A stretch of 64,000 nt of DNA, from assembly GCA_963920525.1 (NCBI GenBank), contig OY986438.1, positions 188,247,888 through 188,311,887 of the forward strand, in the 5' to 3' direction. Positions 32,150 to 43,604 of this stretch are shown here, one piece after another. Under the pieces are notes generated by a model that saw only the letters and a list, made by a program, of their open reading frames with translations, did not search any database and was not told the DNA's origin. The translations under genes were made by a program, and so were the position numbers. Position 1 is the first letter of the stretch, and each line of letters starts with the position of its first letter. The DNA is from Dichetophora obliterata. Lineage: Eukaryota; Arthropoda; Insecta; Diptera; Sciomyzidae.

Positions 32150-33620
32150 GTCATCAATATTACTGCATATTATATCATAGATGAAAATTAAAGATTAAAT
32201 TAAAGTTAGTTTCCTCCTGATTTCGAGCGTCTTTAAACCCATCAGTAGACATCGCACATGATAAGAGGGTAAGTCAAATCTAAAGTTAGTGCAATAAAGC
32301 ATATACTTAGTAGCGATTTTTTGAACTTTTTCGAGCCTCAACGAATGAATTGTAGCTGAAGGGTTCCAAATTAAAGAAGCATATTCTAATCTTGACCTGG
32401 CTAGAGAACAGTAGAGTGCTTTAAATGTATAGGGATCTTTAAATTCTTGACTATTCCTACGAATAAAGGCAAGCAAGGAAAAAACTTTAGGCAACAAGAA
32501 GTTTAAGTGCTCAACAAAGGTAAATTTGGAATCAAAGATGACGCCCAGGCCCCGAATTGTATTTACTCTTTGAAGAGGTATATCAGAAATGGAATAAAAA
32601 GTCAAGATAATATTACTAGATTTACTAAAAGTGGCATGGTAGCATTTACTTATGTTCAGAGGTAATCCATTGCGAATACCCATACAAAGACATTGTCCAG
32701 ATCTGCTTGCAGTTAGGCCGAGTCACCAAAGGAGTTAATTTTCGCAAACAATTTAAGATCATCAGCAAAAAGAAGATAATTTGCAAAATGAAAACATTGT
32801 GTTATATCATTAATATAAAGCACAAAAAACAGAGGTCCTAAAATACTACCCTGAGGGACACCAGAGGTTGCTGGATAGAAATATGAATGCGTATTATCAA
32901 TCGAGACAAAACAAACTCTTCCACTAAGATAAGACTTTATCCATTCCAGAAAAATCGAATGGCAACCCAATTTACTTAGTTTAGCTACGAGAACCTTATG
33001 GGAGACTTTATCGAAAGCTTTTGAAAAATCCGTGTAAAGCGCATCAATTTGAAAGCCAGATTCAAAAGCAGAGATGCAGTAATTAGAAAAGAGGCAAAGG
33101 TTAGTAACAGTGGACTTTCCGGCTACAAACCCATGCTGCTCAGGACAGATACAAAGCTTTAAAAGAAAACAAAGCTTCTTCTTGATAATTGACTTAAAGA
33201 GTTTTGAGAAAATTGTCAATTTGGAGACAGGGCGGTAGTTGCCAACATCATTCTTTTGTCCGCTTTTAAAAATTGGACTTATTGCTGCAATCTTCCAAGA
33301 CTCAATGAAAGAACCAGATGAAAGTGACTAATTAAAGATAAAACAAAGAGGTTCAGCTAATGCAGATGCACACTGTTTAAATAAAATAGCACAAAAACCA
33401 TCATTATCAGAGTTAGTTGAGGATTTGAGGAGGGACAATGCATTGCGAACATCCTCAATTGAAACTGACATAGAGCCAATATCAACTCTAGACACAATGT
33501 TTTCCAAAATAGATTGATCAAACCACGAGTAGTCGTCAACAAAGTTAGATTTAAAATAATCGGCAAAAAGATTCACTGTATCTCTATTAGAAGAAGAATT
33601 CCTACCTTCAAAGAACATTG
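32150..33620 (-). pseudogene. Jockey-group reverse transcriptase, broken
   Basis: Minus-strand pieces give SLLKSSTNSDNDGFCAILF (33618-33328), then QHGFVAGKSTVTNL, TDFSKAFDKVSHKVL, TSGVPQGSILGPLFFVLYIN and the catalytic YLLFADDLKLFA box (33219-32713). A thumb/C-terminal part follows with RGLGVIFDSKFTFVEHL and SRLEYASLIWNP (32683-32195). Frame breaks lie near 33300 and 32700. It would use RNA template at the nicked target; inactive here. Confidence 0.9.
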
Positions 33621-34199
33621 AAGTTGGAATCTGAGAACCATTCTTCTTTGACTGAATGTAATTCCAAAAACTCTTCGGATTTGAAATTATATTAGATTCA
33701 AATCTGAGAATATATTGATTGTATAAAAATTTGTTTAAAAAATTAAACTCCCTAGAGTAATGCTCATATTTTACTTTACAATTGTAATCATTTGTAGACT
33801 GAAAAAGTTTGAAAAATTTATTACGAAGGTTTTTTAGCTTTTTGAGACCACTAGTGTACCACGGATTTTTATGGGTTCTTTGCTCAACCAGCGGAATATT
33901 ATTTGAACAGATGTAATGAATATTTAATTTAAAAATATCAAAGCATGTTACGGTATTTTGGCTATCAAATAAGCTTGACCAGTTAATAACATTAAAAAGT
34001 TGACTTAAATAATCAAAATTGGACGAATTAAAGTTAAAAACATTTCGCGTTTGCTTAAACGAGATAAATTCATAAAATTTTATAACTACAAAAAAAGGTA
34101 GATGATGAATGCCACCTGGGCTAACTGGAAAACTACATTCTGAAAGTTGATACTGAATATTGTTGGAGACAAAAATTAAATCAAGAATTTATTGAGATT

Positions 34200-35058
34200 A
34201 TTCTCGATTGATACTAAAAAAATTATCAACTAAGTTAATTTCATGAAGCTGGTTTACGTTAGTTGGCGTAAGTTCTCCTGCGATACGAATCCATTTAATT
34301 TTCGAGAGATTGAAGTCACCCATAACACACAAATGGCTAATTGATTCCATCGAAGCATGCAGAGCTACAATATTATCTCCATGGGCAGCATAAATTTGAT
34401 CGAACTATTCGGAGGTATATATGAAGCACATAGAAACAGAGTACCAACGGAACCCTGAATTGAAATACATAGCTGGTCCAAAGTAGAGTCACCATTAGAC
34501 TGGAGTGAAGATGACATTTTGCAGCAATAAGAACGCCACCACCACGCAAATGGCCAGTTCTTAACGGGTCTCTATCTTTCCGATAAACGTGATACATATC
34601 CAAATCGAAAAATTCACCATCAAAAAAGTCTGAATTAAGCCAGGTTTCAATAAAGATGATCAGATCAAAATCATTATGCGAGGACCAATTATATATAGCA
34701 GCCGATTTAGTTCTAATACCCGACATACTATTTTGAAAGTAGAGTTTAAGTCCAGGGCAGGAACTATTCACTAATAATTCATTCGCTAATTTACTTTGTT
34801 CAGTGCACCCACCTTTTGAAAATTTTGGAATGCGCGCACTCTTACATTGGCAGGCCACAGAGATGGGTCTATAATATTATTCAGTAGGTTCGCTGACACT
34901 CCCAATTTGAAAGATACACTGCTAAGATTATCCAGAACAGCATCTTTTTTAACAAGCTTAGCACATGAAAAATGACTTCTATCAATTCCAGATTGTTTAA
35001 CCACATAATCTACAATATCACTCTCTGACACATACGGTTTAAACGACGAAACATGCAC
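34200..35058 (-). pseudogene. ORF1 end and AP-like endonuclease, broken
   Basis: Piece 35058-34786 (HVSSFKPYVSESDIVDYVV ... SLWPANVRVRAFQNF) matches the conserved C-terminal domain of retroposon ORF1 proteins. Piece 34858-34373 has YFQNSMSGIRTKSAAI, IIFIETWLNSDFFDGEFF, a YRKDRD segment and RGGGVLIAAK: the Asn, Glu and Tyr/Arg boxes of the endonuclease that nicks target DNA. A frame change occurs near 34480 and further decay continues to about 34200. Confidence 0.82.
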
Positions 35059-35909
35059 AAATTTTTTTTTTTATAGTTTGAAACAATGCTTTCTCATACA
35101 AGTGGTTATAATAAACGCAATGTGACGGGACGTATAGATCCGTGGATTTTAGATTTCTATGTTAGTTTACATTACGTCTTGTCAAAAAGCAACTGAACAT
35201 TGTATTTTCACTTCTCCAGCCGTTTTATTAGGTGTCGAGCCACAGTGTTTCGTCTACATTCATTCTCTATATACTCATTTATCTCGAAACTACTTTTTCG
35301 GAATGGTGTTGTAGAAAAAACAAAAACTATTTAGCCGAATCATCTGATTTTTAAAATTGCTATTCATAACAGCGGTGGAACTAGAATCAAAGTTTTATTT
35401 CAAAAACATCGTATATTTTTCACTTAATAACCGGTAGAAAACCGGCTTCTTTAAGAACTTAATTTTCAAAAGCGCGTCATTCTGTCAATTTTTCATATCT
35501 TTTTTTTCTAGTGCCAGCCATAGCTGGACTCATGGTGAGTAATAATATTCTAGGTTTTTATTTTTCAGATAAATAGGAAAGTCAAAATCTACAACACCGC
35601 CCATGCCCCTTTTCATTGAGAGAGTCTCATTGACCGCCATTTTGAACAAGATCAACAATTTAATTTTTTAAATTAAAAAAATTTTTTATGATGAATGAGA
35701 GTTACAATACACCTTACAAGTTTAAATATCGTTGTTCAATATTGTAACTTTTTAAAAACATCCTAAAAACACCTTAAATTTTCGAGCGCTAGACCACCAT
35801 CCTTGCCTTAAGTACCTATGAAAATGTCTGAATTCGCAATTAAAATCCACCTATTCAATAGAACCTTGCTACTTTTGTTGTTTGGATAGCTAATGCAAAA
35901 TGCTTTTTG

Positions 35910-36332
35910 CTACATTTCCATGGCGAGTTGATCCTAGGTTGGGCTTTCTTCAAGTTGACATAATGGCGTTTCTAGCTCAATAGTGCTTCCATACACAACA
36001 TTGAGTCGAGTTGGACTTCTGCCATTCTATTCTCCATTTTTTCTTAGTATAAATGATCAGTATTAGTTTCCGCTACTTTGTGTGACTGCTGAACGGTTTA
36101 TTACATTTTATGTCAGCGCAGTGGTAGAAATAAAATAAAATAACAAATAATCAATAAAAACTAACTCAACAGTTGAGCAACTGTTTCATATTCTGAACGC
36201 ATCCAATATAATTCAGTTAAATCTAAGAAGTTTCGTGGAGTTTTGTGGATTTGACGAAATTCAGCTCAACTCGCGTTTTCATGGTAAGTTAATCCCGAGT
36301 CAACCTCGACTTAACTCACCATGGAAACGTAG
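35910..36332. mobile_element. Possible TIR element, catggcgagtt ends
   Basis: ctacatttccatggcgagtt at the left is mirrored by aactcaccatggaaacgtag at the right with a few mismatches. Weaker pairing continues inward (ctaggttgg against caacctcg). No target duplication was found. It lies directly before a clear hAT element. Confidence 0.45.
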
Positions 36333-36360
36333 TATTTGATCGATAATTGTGATCTGCTGC

Positions 36361-37217
36361 CAAGGTTGCCAGTCAAAATTCGGAACAATTCATACGAAAA
36401 TGACCTTTTTCCCACAGTAACTTAAATTATATACCACCAAAATTCCCATGGTAAAGGTAAACAAAAAAATACCCACCGCAAATAAAAAATACCAAAAAAA
36501 ATACCATGACCATTAAAAATTACCATGAAAATACCACTCTTTCTAAAAATACCACCAAAACTCCCATATGCATTCAAAAATCCCACAAAAAATACCATAC
36601 GAATTAAAATATAAATAAAAGATTAAAAAAAAATTAGAAATAACATAACATAACATAATAAGCAGAGCGTATAATGTGTATGTGATTTAATTTTCATTTT
36701 AAAAGATAATTGAAAACCAATGGATTCGATTAGCAAACTTGCAAATATTTTTTATTATTGTTTTTTCAGTAATTTTATTTTTCACTTATTTTAGGCATTT
36801 TAAAATAATTTTTGTAAACTTTACACTTGCAAAAAAATAATAATCAGGACAGTATTGCTATAGGTCAAAAATTTCTACTAAGTTTTCATGCAATTTTGTG
36901 ATGGAAACTTGTTATTTATAAACAAATAAGTAATTTAATCGTTTTTCTGAAAGGTAGGTTCGAGCAAATGTACAGCGTAAACTTATAGCTTAACGCTTTA
37001 CGTTCATCCAATACCATTATTAAATTTTAATAAAAGTGAAACAAAATTTTTAAGAAGAAGTTCCCATGCAATTAAAAAATACCACGCCGAATTCCCACGC
37101 CAATTAAAAAATACCACGCTGGATTAAAAAATACCATGGGAATTTCCAAAAAAAAATTCCCAAGACCAATTAAAAATTACCACGAATGGGATTTTTCCCG
37201 CATTACTGGCAACCTTG
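36361..37217. mobile_element. Non-autonomous hAT element, perfect TIR and TSD
   Basis: The 13-bp ends CAAGGTTGCCAGT and ACTGGCAACCTTG are exact complements. The flanks tctgctgc (36353-36360 and 37218-37225) are an exact 8-bp duplication. Both ends carry clusters of aaaaataccac/attcccac motifs (about 36420-36600 and 37065-37195), like the reiterated subterminal binding sites of hAT elements. It is 857 bp with no transposase. Confidence 0.95.
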
Positions 37218-37378
37218 TCTGCTGCATTATAGCTTCACGCATTCACAATAGTAGGGCAGCCATAGAAATAAAAGAGAAGGAAGTGGTGTTATACTCACAC
37301 ACACTATACGTGAGTAGAAAGAATTTTCGTCGCTGAGGAAGAGAGATAGAGCGTCGTTATTTGACATAAGCCCTTCCC

Positions 37379-37571
37379 GAGCATGGTAGAAGGATAGAGG
37401 TATATGCAGCGCTGACTGTGCTCTCTTTCCATACTGCCATGTCTGTCAAATTTAGCTGTGTGGCGAATGGAAGCAAAAGAAAATAAAGAAAAAGTTTTGC
37501 TTCGTTTTGACAATTCCGGCAGTATGCTCTCATCTGGTGCATTTACCTGTATTCTTCTACCATGTTCCCGA
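37379..37571. repeat. ~190-bp imperfect inverted repeat
   Basis: gcatggtagaaggatagaggtatatgc at the left pairs with gcatttacctgtattcttctaccatgt at the right. Inner segments catactgccatgtctgtcaaa and ttgacaattccggcagtatg also pair. The open frames here on opposite strands mirror each other and are not treated as genes. Confidence 0.62.
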
Positions 37572-38728
37572 GCAAAAAAATCCATTTTTGACGAAGAGCA
37601 TCTGTCAAAACACAAGTTCTGCTTCATGAGCGCATTCATTATTTCAGTTGGCAAGGGCCTTAATTTTTTTTTCATATTGGGATAAACTTTAATAGTTATT
37701 TATTTGCTTACAATTTCTTTGAAAACTTGGCATGAAATTTAATTGGATTAGCAACCTAAGGTTACAAGCTATAACTAGGTATTTTTATATAAAAAAAAAC
37801 TAATTAAAAGCCGATAGTTCGGAAAAAACTACACAAAACTATTTATTTTAAAAGAGTTTAATTTGGTTTGTATTTTAGTTGTTTAGTTTTTGTGTTATTT
37901 TAATATCAATTAAATAGTTTATAAAAAATATAAATTTTTGAAATGAATTTTTAAAAAATCATTAAAAGTAACTTTTGTCGTTTCAGTCTTATGCTGAGTT
38001 CATGTCTTTTACTTTATTTTAGCAATGTTTTTCTCTGTAAAAAAATTGGTAACGCAACATATTATTAAACGGTGCTATATAAAAATTGCATAGAAAGCAT
38101 ACATCTAAAAAATAAAAATAAAAATAATTTACGCCTTTATTTGCTACCATTGGCATCGGAAGCGGGGGGACAAGGGGGCAGTCGCCCCCCCCCCACTTTT
38201 TTAGCTAGATAAACAATTTAAAAGGAAAACTTCAAAATTTATTCAAAATATCAGTTTTTTTCACAACGATAATATTTTTGTATTTTATATTTTCCTCTTC
38301 TTTCTCTCTTCTTCGTAAGCATGCTTGCGGATAACCATTTTCTTTATCTATGTTTGCAAAAAGATAGAACAAAATGTAGAGTTTCTACTGCAAACCCACC
38401 ACTTCAGTTTAAAAGCACCCTTAAGTATGTAGCTTAATGCTTGTTAATTTTGCAACTCTGGTAAGAAAAAATTTGACATTTTCTTAGGGGCTTTCCATAT
38501 TGGACGACATGTTGTACGATAAGTTAGATGGAATTTGATTGAGCGTTCGAACGATCTAACTTGTAAAGCAACATCATTAATTGCAAACTCTCAAGCAGAA
38601 CACATCCGGCTTATAGCTAAGCAACTTTTAGATGCCCTTACAATTGAGCAGTGATTTAACATAATTGTACAATATTGTACAATCGGCAGAAAAAAACCAA
38701 AAATTTCGACTATCGTTTTAGCTAACGC

Positions 38729-39529
38729 ATGGTACTACATGTTGTACAATCCGCCATGTTGGTCCAATGTTTTGGACCATGCGAAAGTCCCTACTGTGAA
38801 TTAGCTGATGAAAATCCACCTCGACGCTTTGAAGAAACATCAAATCCGGTTCCTTTAATACAGTTGCCATTATATAATCGGCTACGAAAAGATTATTTCG
38901 AAATTTTAGTTCTTCCCTCAAATGAGATAACGGCTAGATTCGATCAAACAGGTTAATATTTTACTTTTTTTTATTTTTGCATGTTTACACCAGCTTCACT
39001 CAACCGACTCACTTTGATTTAACATTCGGTGAGTCGGTTGAGTGAAGCTAGTGTCAACTGGCACTTTGTAAATCTTATTGTACATTTAAACAGATCTTGA
39101 CACTCTAGAATCGTTGGAAAATATTGTAATCGAAGCCTTCAACGGAAAAGTGCCTTCTGAACAAAATCTAAAAACAAAACTAGATCTTTATGCAGATGAA
39201 TTTGGCCTGGCCAAACACCTTGAAATTGTAGTGGCATTGTATCCCAATTTGCGAAAAATTCGGATACTGTAAAAAAACTATTAAATGAAGTTGTAAAACT
39301 TATTGCTTTGCTTTTGACTGTGCCTGCATCAGCAGCTTCATCTGAGCGTCCTTTTAGTGCACTAAGACGACTTAAAACGTATCTTCGAGCAACTATGACA
39401 CAGAAACGACTCACTCATGCGGCACTTATACACATTCACAAAGATAAAACCGAAGAATTGAATTCGATGGAGGTGGTGAAAGAGTTTGTTTCTCGCAAGG
39501 ACAGAAAGAAACATTGTGGAATAATTTAA
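38729..39529 (+). pseudogene. hAT transposase C-terminal remnant
   Basis: The last part encodes TVPASAASSERPFSALRRLK, TYLRATMTQKRLTHAALIHI and HKD: the hAT dimerisation domain common in zinc-finger MYM-type/TTF-type insect hAT enzymes. Upstream pieces (38729-38956, NPPRRFEETSNP; 39090-39250, LESLENIVIEAFNGKVP) are in other frames, and a hairpin insertion lies between. The N-terminal zinc finger and catalytic Asp regions are deleted, so it is non-functional. Confidence 0.88.
38987..39054. repeat. 68-bp hairpin nested in hAT element
   Basis: acaccagcttcactcaaccg plus actcac pairs with gtgagt plus cggttgagtgaagctagtgt, a 26-bp stem with one mismatch and a 16-bp loop. Probably a minimal foldback element that inserted into the transposase gene. 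Confidence 0.8.
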
Positions 39530-39886
39530 ATTGATATAACTTTTTGTACCTTATTACATTTAAACCATGTAAAGATATACCTAGTCTTGCTTTATAAAAG
39601 CAACCATTACTTCTTATATTTTCATATTACCATATGAAAGATCCTTTAAAGAATGATCTCTAATATTAAAATTGGAAGAACTTTTAAAAATAATGAAATT
39701 TTAATATTTTTTATATATTTTTATATTTTTTTTATTTTAAACTAAAATAAAAAATTTGTTTATTCACATTCATGTTCCTTTGAAGAAATTTTGGTGAACT
39801 TTTTTTTCACCACCATTTGTACTGCCCCCCCCCCATTTGTACTGCCCCCCCAGATGAAATTAGCTTCCGACGCGCTTGTTTGCTAC

Positions 39887-41120
39887 ATAATTGAATGCGG
39901 CCCTGTTTTAATGTTTTTGTGTTTGTGTCAACTTCACTGTGTTTGTAAAATACTTCATTTCACTTCAACTACACCGCTTCCTTATATTTTACTTCTATAA
40001 GGGCAGCTTATGAACAATCCCTTTGATGAATTTCTGTCATCTACATAGCTTCAGTTAATATTGAATGAATCACAACATGCTAGAAATGGTTCGTTTGGAG
40101 TAGTGGTTAGAGTGTCGATCTCTCGATCGGAAGGCGCGATTTTGATCCTCACGCTTGCGAAAAAGTATTTTTAATTTTTATATCCTCTTGTTGTAACAGA
40201 CACATGTAAAAAAACAACAACAATTCTAAGAAAAATGTGTATGGAAAAAAGTGTCGTTTTTCAGATTTCACTCAAGCAAATCACAAAACGAGGCGTAAAA
40301 GCTTCGCTTCAAAAAAAATTAAAATATTTAACTCATAAACTACCACAATCGGAGAAAATCGACTTCAGTGAACGTTACTTAAAATTTTTAGTTTGTAATT
40401 ATTTTGGTTGTTGAACCATTTGCATCTAAGCATCGGAACTACATTCAGAAATTATTGCAATGCATTTCAACCCATAAAAGGCTCAAGAAATTACTATAAA
40501 AGACAAAGCATTTTTGCGAATGATATGGCTTTTGACCTCCTAAGTCCCAATCTGAAAAATTTTAGTCTACTCGAAGTTGGTTTAGGAATAAAAGGCTTCC
40601 AAAGTTAAAATATGGCCTAAAAACTTAATTTGTTTTTTTTTTATTTTTCCAACCAAAAAAATATTGTTTAGTATTAGGAAATTTTTGTATTCTCATTTTA
40701 AAAGTTGAAAACTTGGGAGCTCAATAATAATTAATGCGATTTAATTTAAGGATATAGCTCCCACATTATTTAATTTATTAAACTATTAAGAATATTTGCT
40801 TTAGCAAAAAATTACTGAAATGTATTACATAAAAAAAAAATTTAATATTTCGGACATGATACGAGAAATATTTTTACACGATCTTTAAAATACATATATT
40901 AGATTTTTTTATATAGGTTACATTTTGTTTATGTTCATTCTAAATTTCTTTATGCCTTTGCGCCCCCCTTGAAAGAAATCCTGCGGATGCCCATGCTAGT
41001 ATTAGCTAGCTATGTTTTATACTTTTTTTTTCATCTGTTTTATATATGAAATCTGTTGATTACGTATAATTTTCGTTGCACTAGAAGAGATTTAATTATA
41101 TCTGATAGTATTTACTAATA
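39887..41120. other. Intronic DNA with one SINE-like head
   Basis: Apart from the tRNA-like stretch at 40085-40225, the segment is AT-rich and unrecognised. Near 40960-40990 a gcgccccccttgaaagaaatcc stretch followed by ctgcggatgcccatg looks like a hAT-type terminus, but no partner end was found. Confidence 0.45.
40085..40225 (+). mobile_element. tRNA-related SINE fragment
   Basis: An A-box-like TGGAGTAGTGGTTAGAG and, about 36 bp on, a weakened B box (gattttgatcc) follow tRNA spacing. An AT-rich body and a CAA-rich tail (aaaaaacaacaacaa) follow. No cloverleaf can be completed, so this is taken as a SINE head rather than a tRNA gene. Confidence 0.5.
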
Positions 41121-42065
41121 CATGCCTGTAGCCATGGTGGGGAAAGGGGGCTAATGCTCCCCTACTACAACCGTTTCCCCCCTGGCCAAATTAGATAATG
41201 AAAAACTTTAAATGAATAATTAATATGTATTTTGTTGATATATTTGTTTATTGCTTTAAAATTAGTTTAGTTTAAAATAACAAAAAATATACACATTCAC
41301 CTTATTCATGACTTGAATATGTATATGAAATTTGTTTAACAAAACATTTCAGACAAATTGTTACAATTTTCAAATTTCTACTGGGTCGCCAACATTTGCT
41401 ACCAAAAAACTATATTTGAATTTTAATAATTTTTTAACCCACATCCATAGGAAATTGATGCAGATACAAAAAGAATATATCATAATTCATTGAAATGTTT
41501 TTAATTTTTGAATTTTTTTTTTTTATGAATGATGAATGCTTATTAATTTTGAAATAATAAATAACTGCAAATCTTAATTCTAGCAAAAATTTAAAGAAGC
41601 AAAAGATTTCAATCAAAACATGCATGTTTGTTCTTAATATATAAATCTGAATAAAAAATTTGCATCAATTTGATGCAATCGACGGATGCGGGTTAATTCA
41701 ATTATTTTATTTGTTTTACTTAAAAAATGTTTTATACATATGTTAGCTCATTTCGCTACTCTTTCTTATATTTCTAGCCACTTTAAATAAATCTTGTATT
41801 TATACCCTCATTTTATTACAAAGTTCTGAATTAATTTTTATATTATTTTTTATGTATTAATCTATAACGTAATGCATAAAAAGATGGTATGATACATAGA
41901 TATGTACATGTATATATTACAAAATTAGCTGTTTTTTAATAAATATGTGTAATGTATTCATTTCTCGCGTTAAAAAAAATTTTTTTTATTTAAATGAAAA
42001 TATAAAAAATTTCCCCCCAAGATTCATGCCTGCCCCTCTGTCTTCTTGGTCTGGCTATAGGCCTG
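41121..42065. mobile_element. hAT-like element, CATGCCTGTAGCCA ends
   Basis: The left end CATGCCTGTAGCCATGG and the complement of the right end CAGGCCTATAGCCAGAC agree at 13 of 17 bases. Both ends are followed inward by C/G-runs (gtggggaaaggggg and ccccccaagattcatgcctg). Flanks share only taata, so the target duplication is not proven. 945 bp, AT-rich, non-coding. Confidence 0.58.
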
Positions 42066-43604
42066 TAATAACTAAGGCCAAAATAACTAAATAAGAAAAA
42101 AAAAATACGAAAGTTTGTTAGGTTTGTTTGGTATGTTCTCAATTAACCCAATAAAGCCGATGATGCCATATGGATCACGAAGTCGGATGTCGCAGAACTA
42201 ACGGTATCACATAAAAATTAGTCAAAATCGAAATTAGGTCAAAACTAGCCCATGTGTGAAAAATTTTCACGTCTATAAAGAGTTAAATTGATTATAATCC
42301 CAGTCAATATTTAGTTTTACACTTGACCAATATTTGTTTGAGTTTCGTTATGAAAAATTTTTGCAACACAAAAAATATGTTACAGCCTATCATAGTCGTA
42401 CTTTCTATACATTGAATACTACTTGCCGTATTCACCGACGTTATGTGTTATAAAAGCTTTAAAAATCAAATGCTTTTCGATTGACTCTGTGCTTTTGTTC
42501 AACTTTCCTACTACTTGCCCAAATAGGCTTTTCTAATAGCTTCCTTTACTGTTATGGCTTATATCGTGAGTGTCCTTTTTTCCGACTCAAAACTAACCTA
42601 TACACAGACAGAGTGTCCTTTTTTCTCTACACAAAAATAAAAACACAACAACAGCACAAAACAAAAGCACACTTAGCTACCTTTTTCTCGAGCAGGTCGT
42701 TAGATTCTTTTAAGTTTTCTTTTTCTTCTCCTATTCTATACCTTTCTCTTGGCTGTTATGCATTCGAAACTTTAACACCATTTTCTGCTTAGGTGAAAAT
42801 GTGAGCTCGTGCATAAATCTTAAGTCTTACCTTGAATAAATGCTAGTTTTTAGTTTTTTGCAAGAGATTTTTTCTACATACTGCGTTTATATTATAGTTT
42901 GGTCTTTGTTGTTGTTTTTTTATTATTATTATTTTTTTTTTCTTTTGTTATGCTGTTTTTAGGCTGCTTGAGGCGTATGCATATTTAGTGCATGGCCGAC
43001 AACGTGATCCTTGTTGCCTCAAAGGCACTAAACACGCACATCCGGGTTTTGTCTTCCGTCATGAATATTCATAAGCTGTTGCGTTAGTTTAATGGATGGT
43101 GTAGTTGTTATTTTTTTATTTTTTGTTTTCTTGTTTTTTCTCTTGATACTGAACTGTACCTCACTTGACTTGGGCCTTGATTTTGCTAGATTTGAATTTT
43201 TTGTTTTTTTATTCTACGAAGCATTTGTGCATTACTTTTTAATTGCATAAAACATTTTGATATACAAAGTTTTTCCTTTTCACTACTATAGAAATTCATA
43301 TGAATGAGTAACGCAAAATTTTAAAGCACAATAATTTTATTATTTATGTGAATACCTTAAAATAAAATATGAAATAATGGCCATAAAATTTTGTATTCTT
43401 GAGTGGGGAAACGAGTCAAGTCGAAGGTCAGACTTGACATGTAACACTCTACTTTGAGTATCTATAAGTTTAATATAATTTTCATACAACATTCAACAGA
43501 ATAAAACAATGCCAAAATATGCACATAATATAATATAACACATAATATAAAATAATAAAACACATAATATATGCGATTTTGGATGCTATACCTCGATTTA
43601 ATAC
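42066..43604. other. Intronic DNA, nothing recognised
   Basis: AT-rich with T-rich low complexity near 42905-42955. An open frame at 42481-42792 has no recognisable similarity. A TTAACCCAATAAAG stretch near 42145 is not matched by a convincing second end. Confidence 0.45.

Larger units (their letters stand above)
31793..35070 (-). mobile_element. Jockey-group non-LTR retrotransposon, minus strand
   Basis: The element reads leftward. An ORF1 C-terminal part lies near 35058-34786, the endonuclease at 34858-34200, the reverse transcriptase at 33618-32195 and a TAAAC-rich tail at 31793-31815. Gene order and motifs fit the Jockey/CR1 group. All frames are broken. It is longer than the opposite-strand relative at 43605-46195 but belongs to a different family, judging by the RT sequences. 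Confidence 0.87.
38148..39878 (+). mobile_element. hAT element with 8-bp TSD and transposase remnant
   Basis: The left end CATTGGCATCGGAAGC and the complement of the right end CAAGCGCGTCGGAAGC match at 12 of 16 positions. Flanks tttgctac (38140-38147 and 39879-39886) are an exact 8-bp duplication. Long C- and G-runs lie just inside both ends. It encloses a decayed hAT transposase on the + strand and a nested hairpin. At 1731 bp it is shorter than a full autonomous copy. Confidence 0.93.

Noticed and set aside
42145..42290. TTAA-flanked piggyBac-like MITE
   Set aside because: TTAACCCAATAAAG and AGAGTTAA flank the stretch, but the ends do not pair as inverted repeats.
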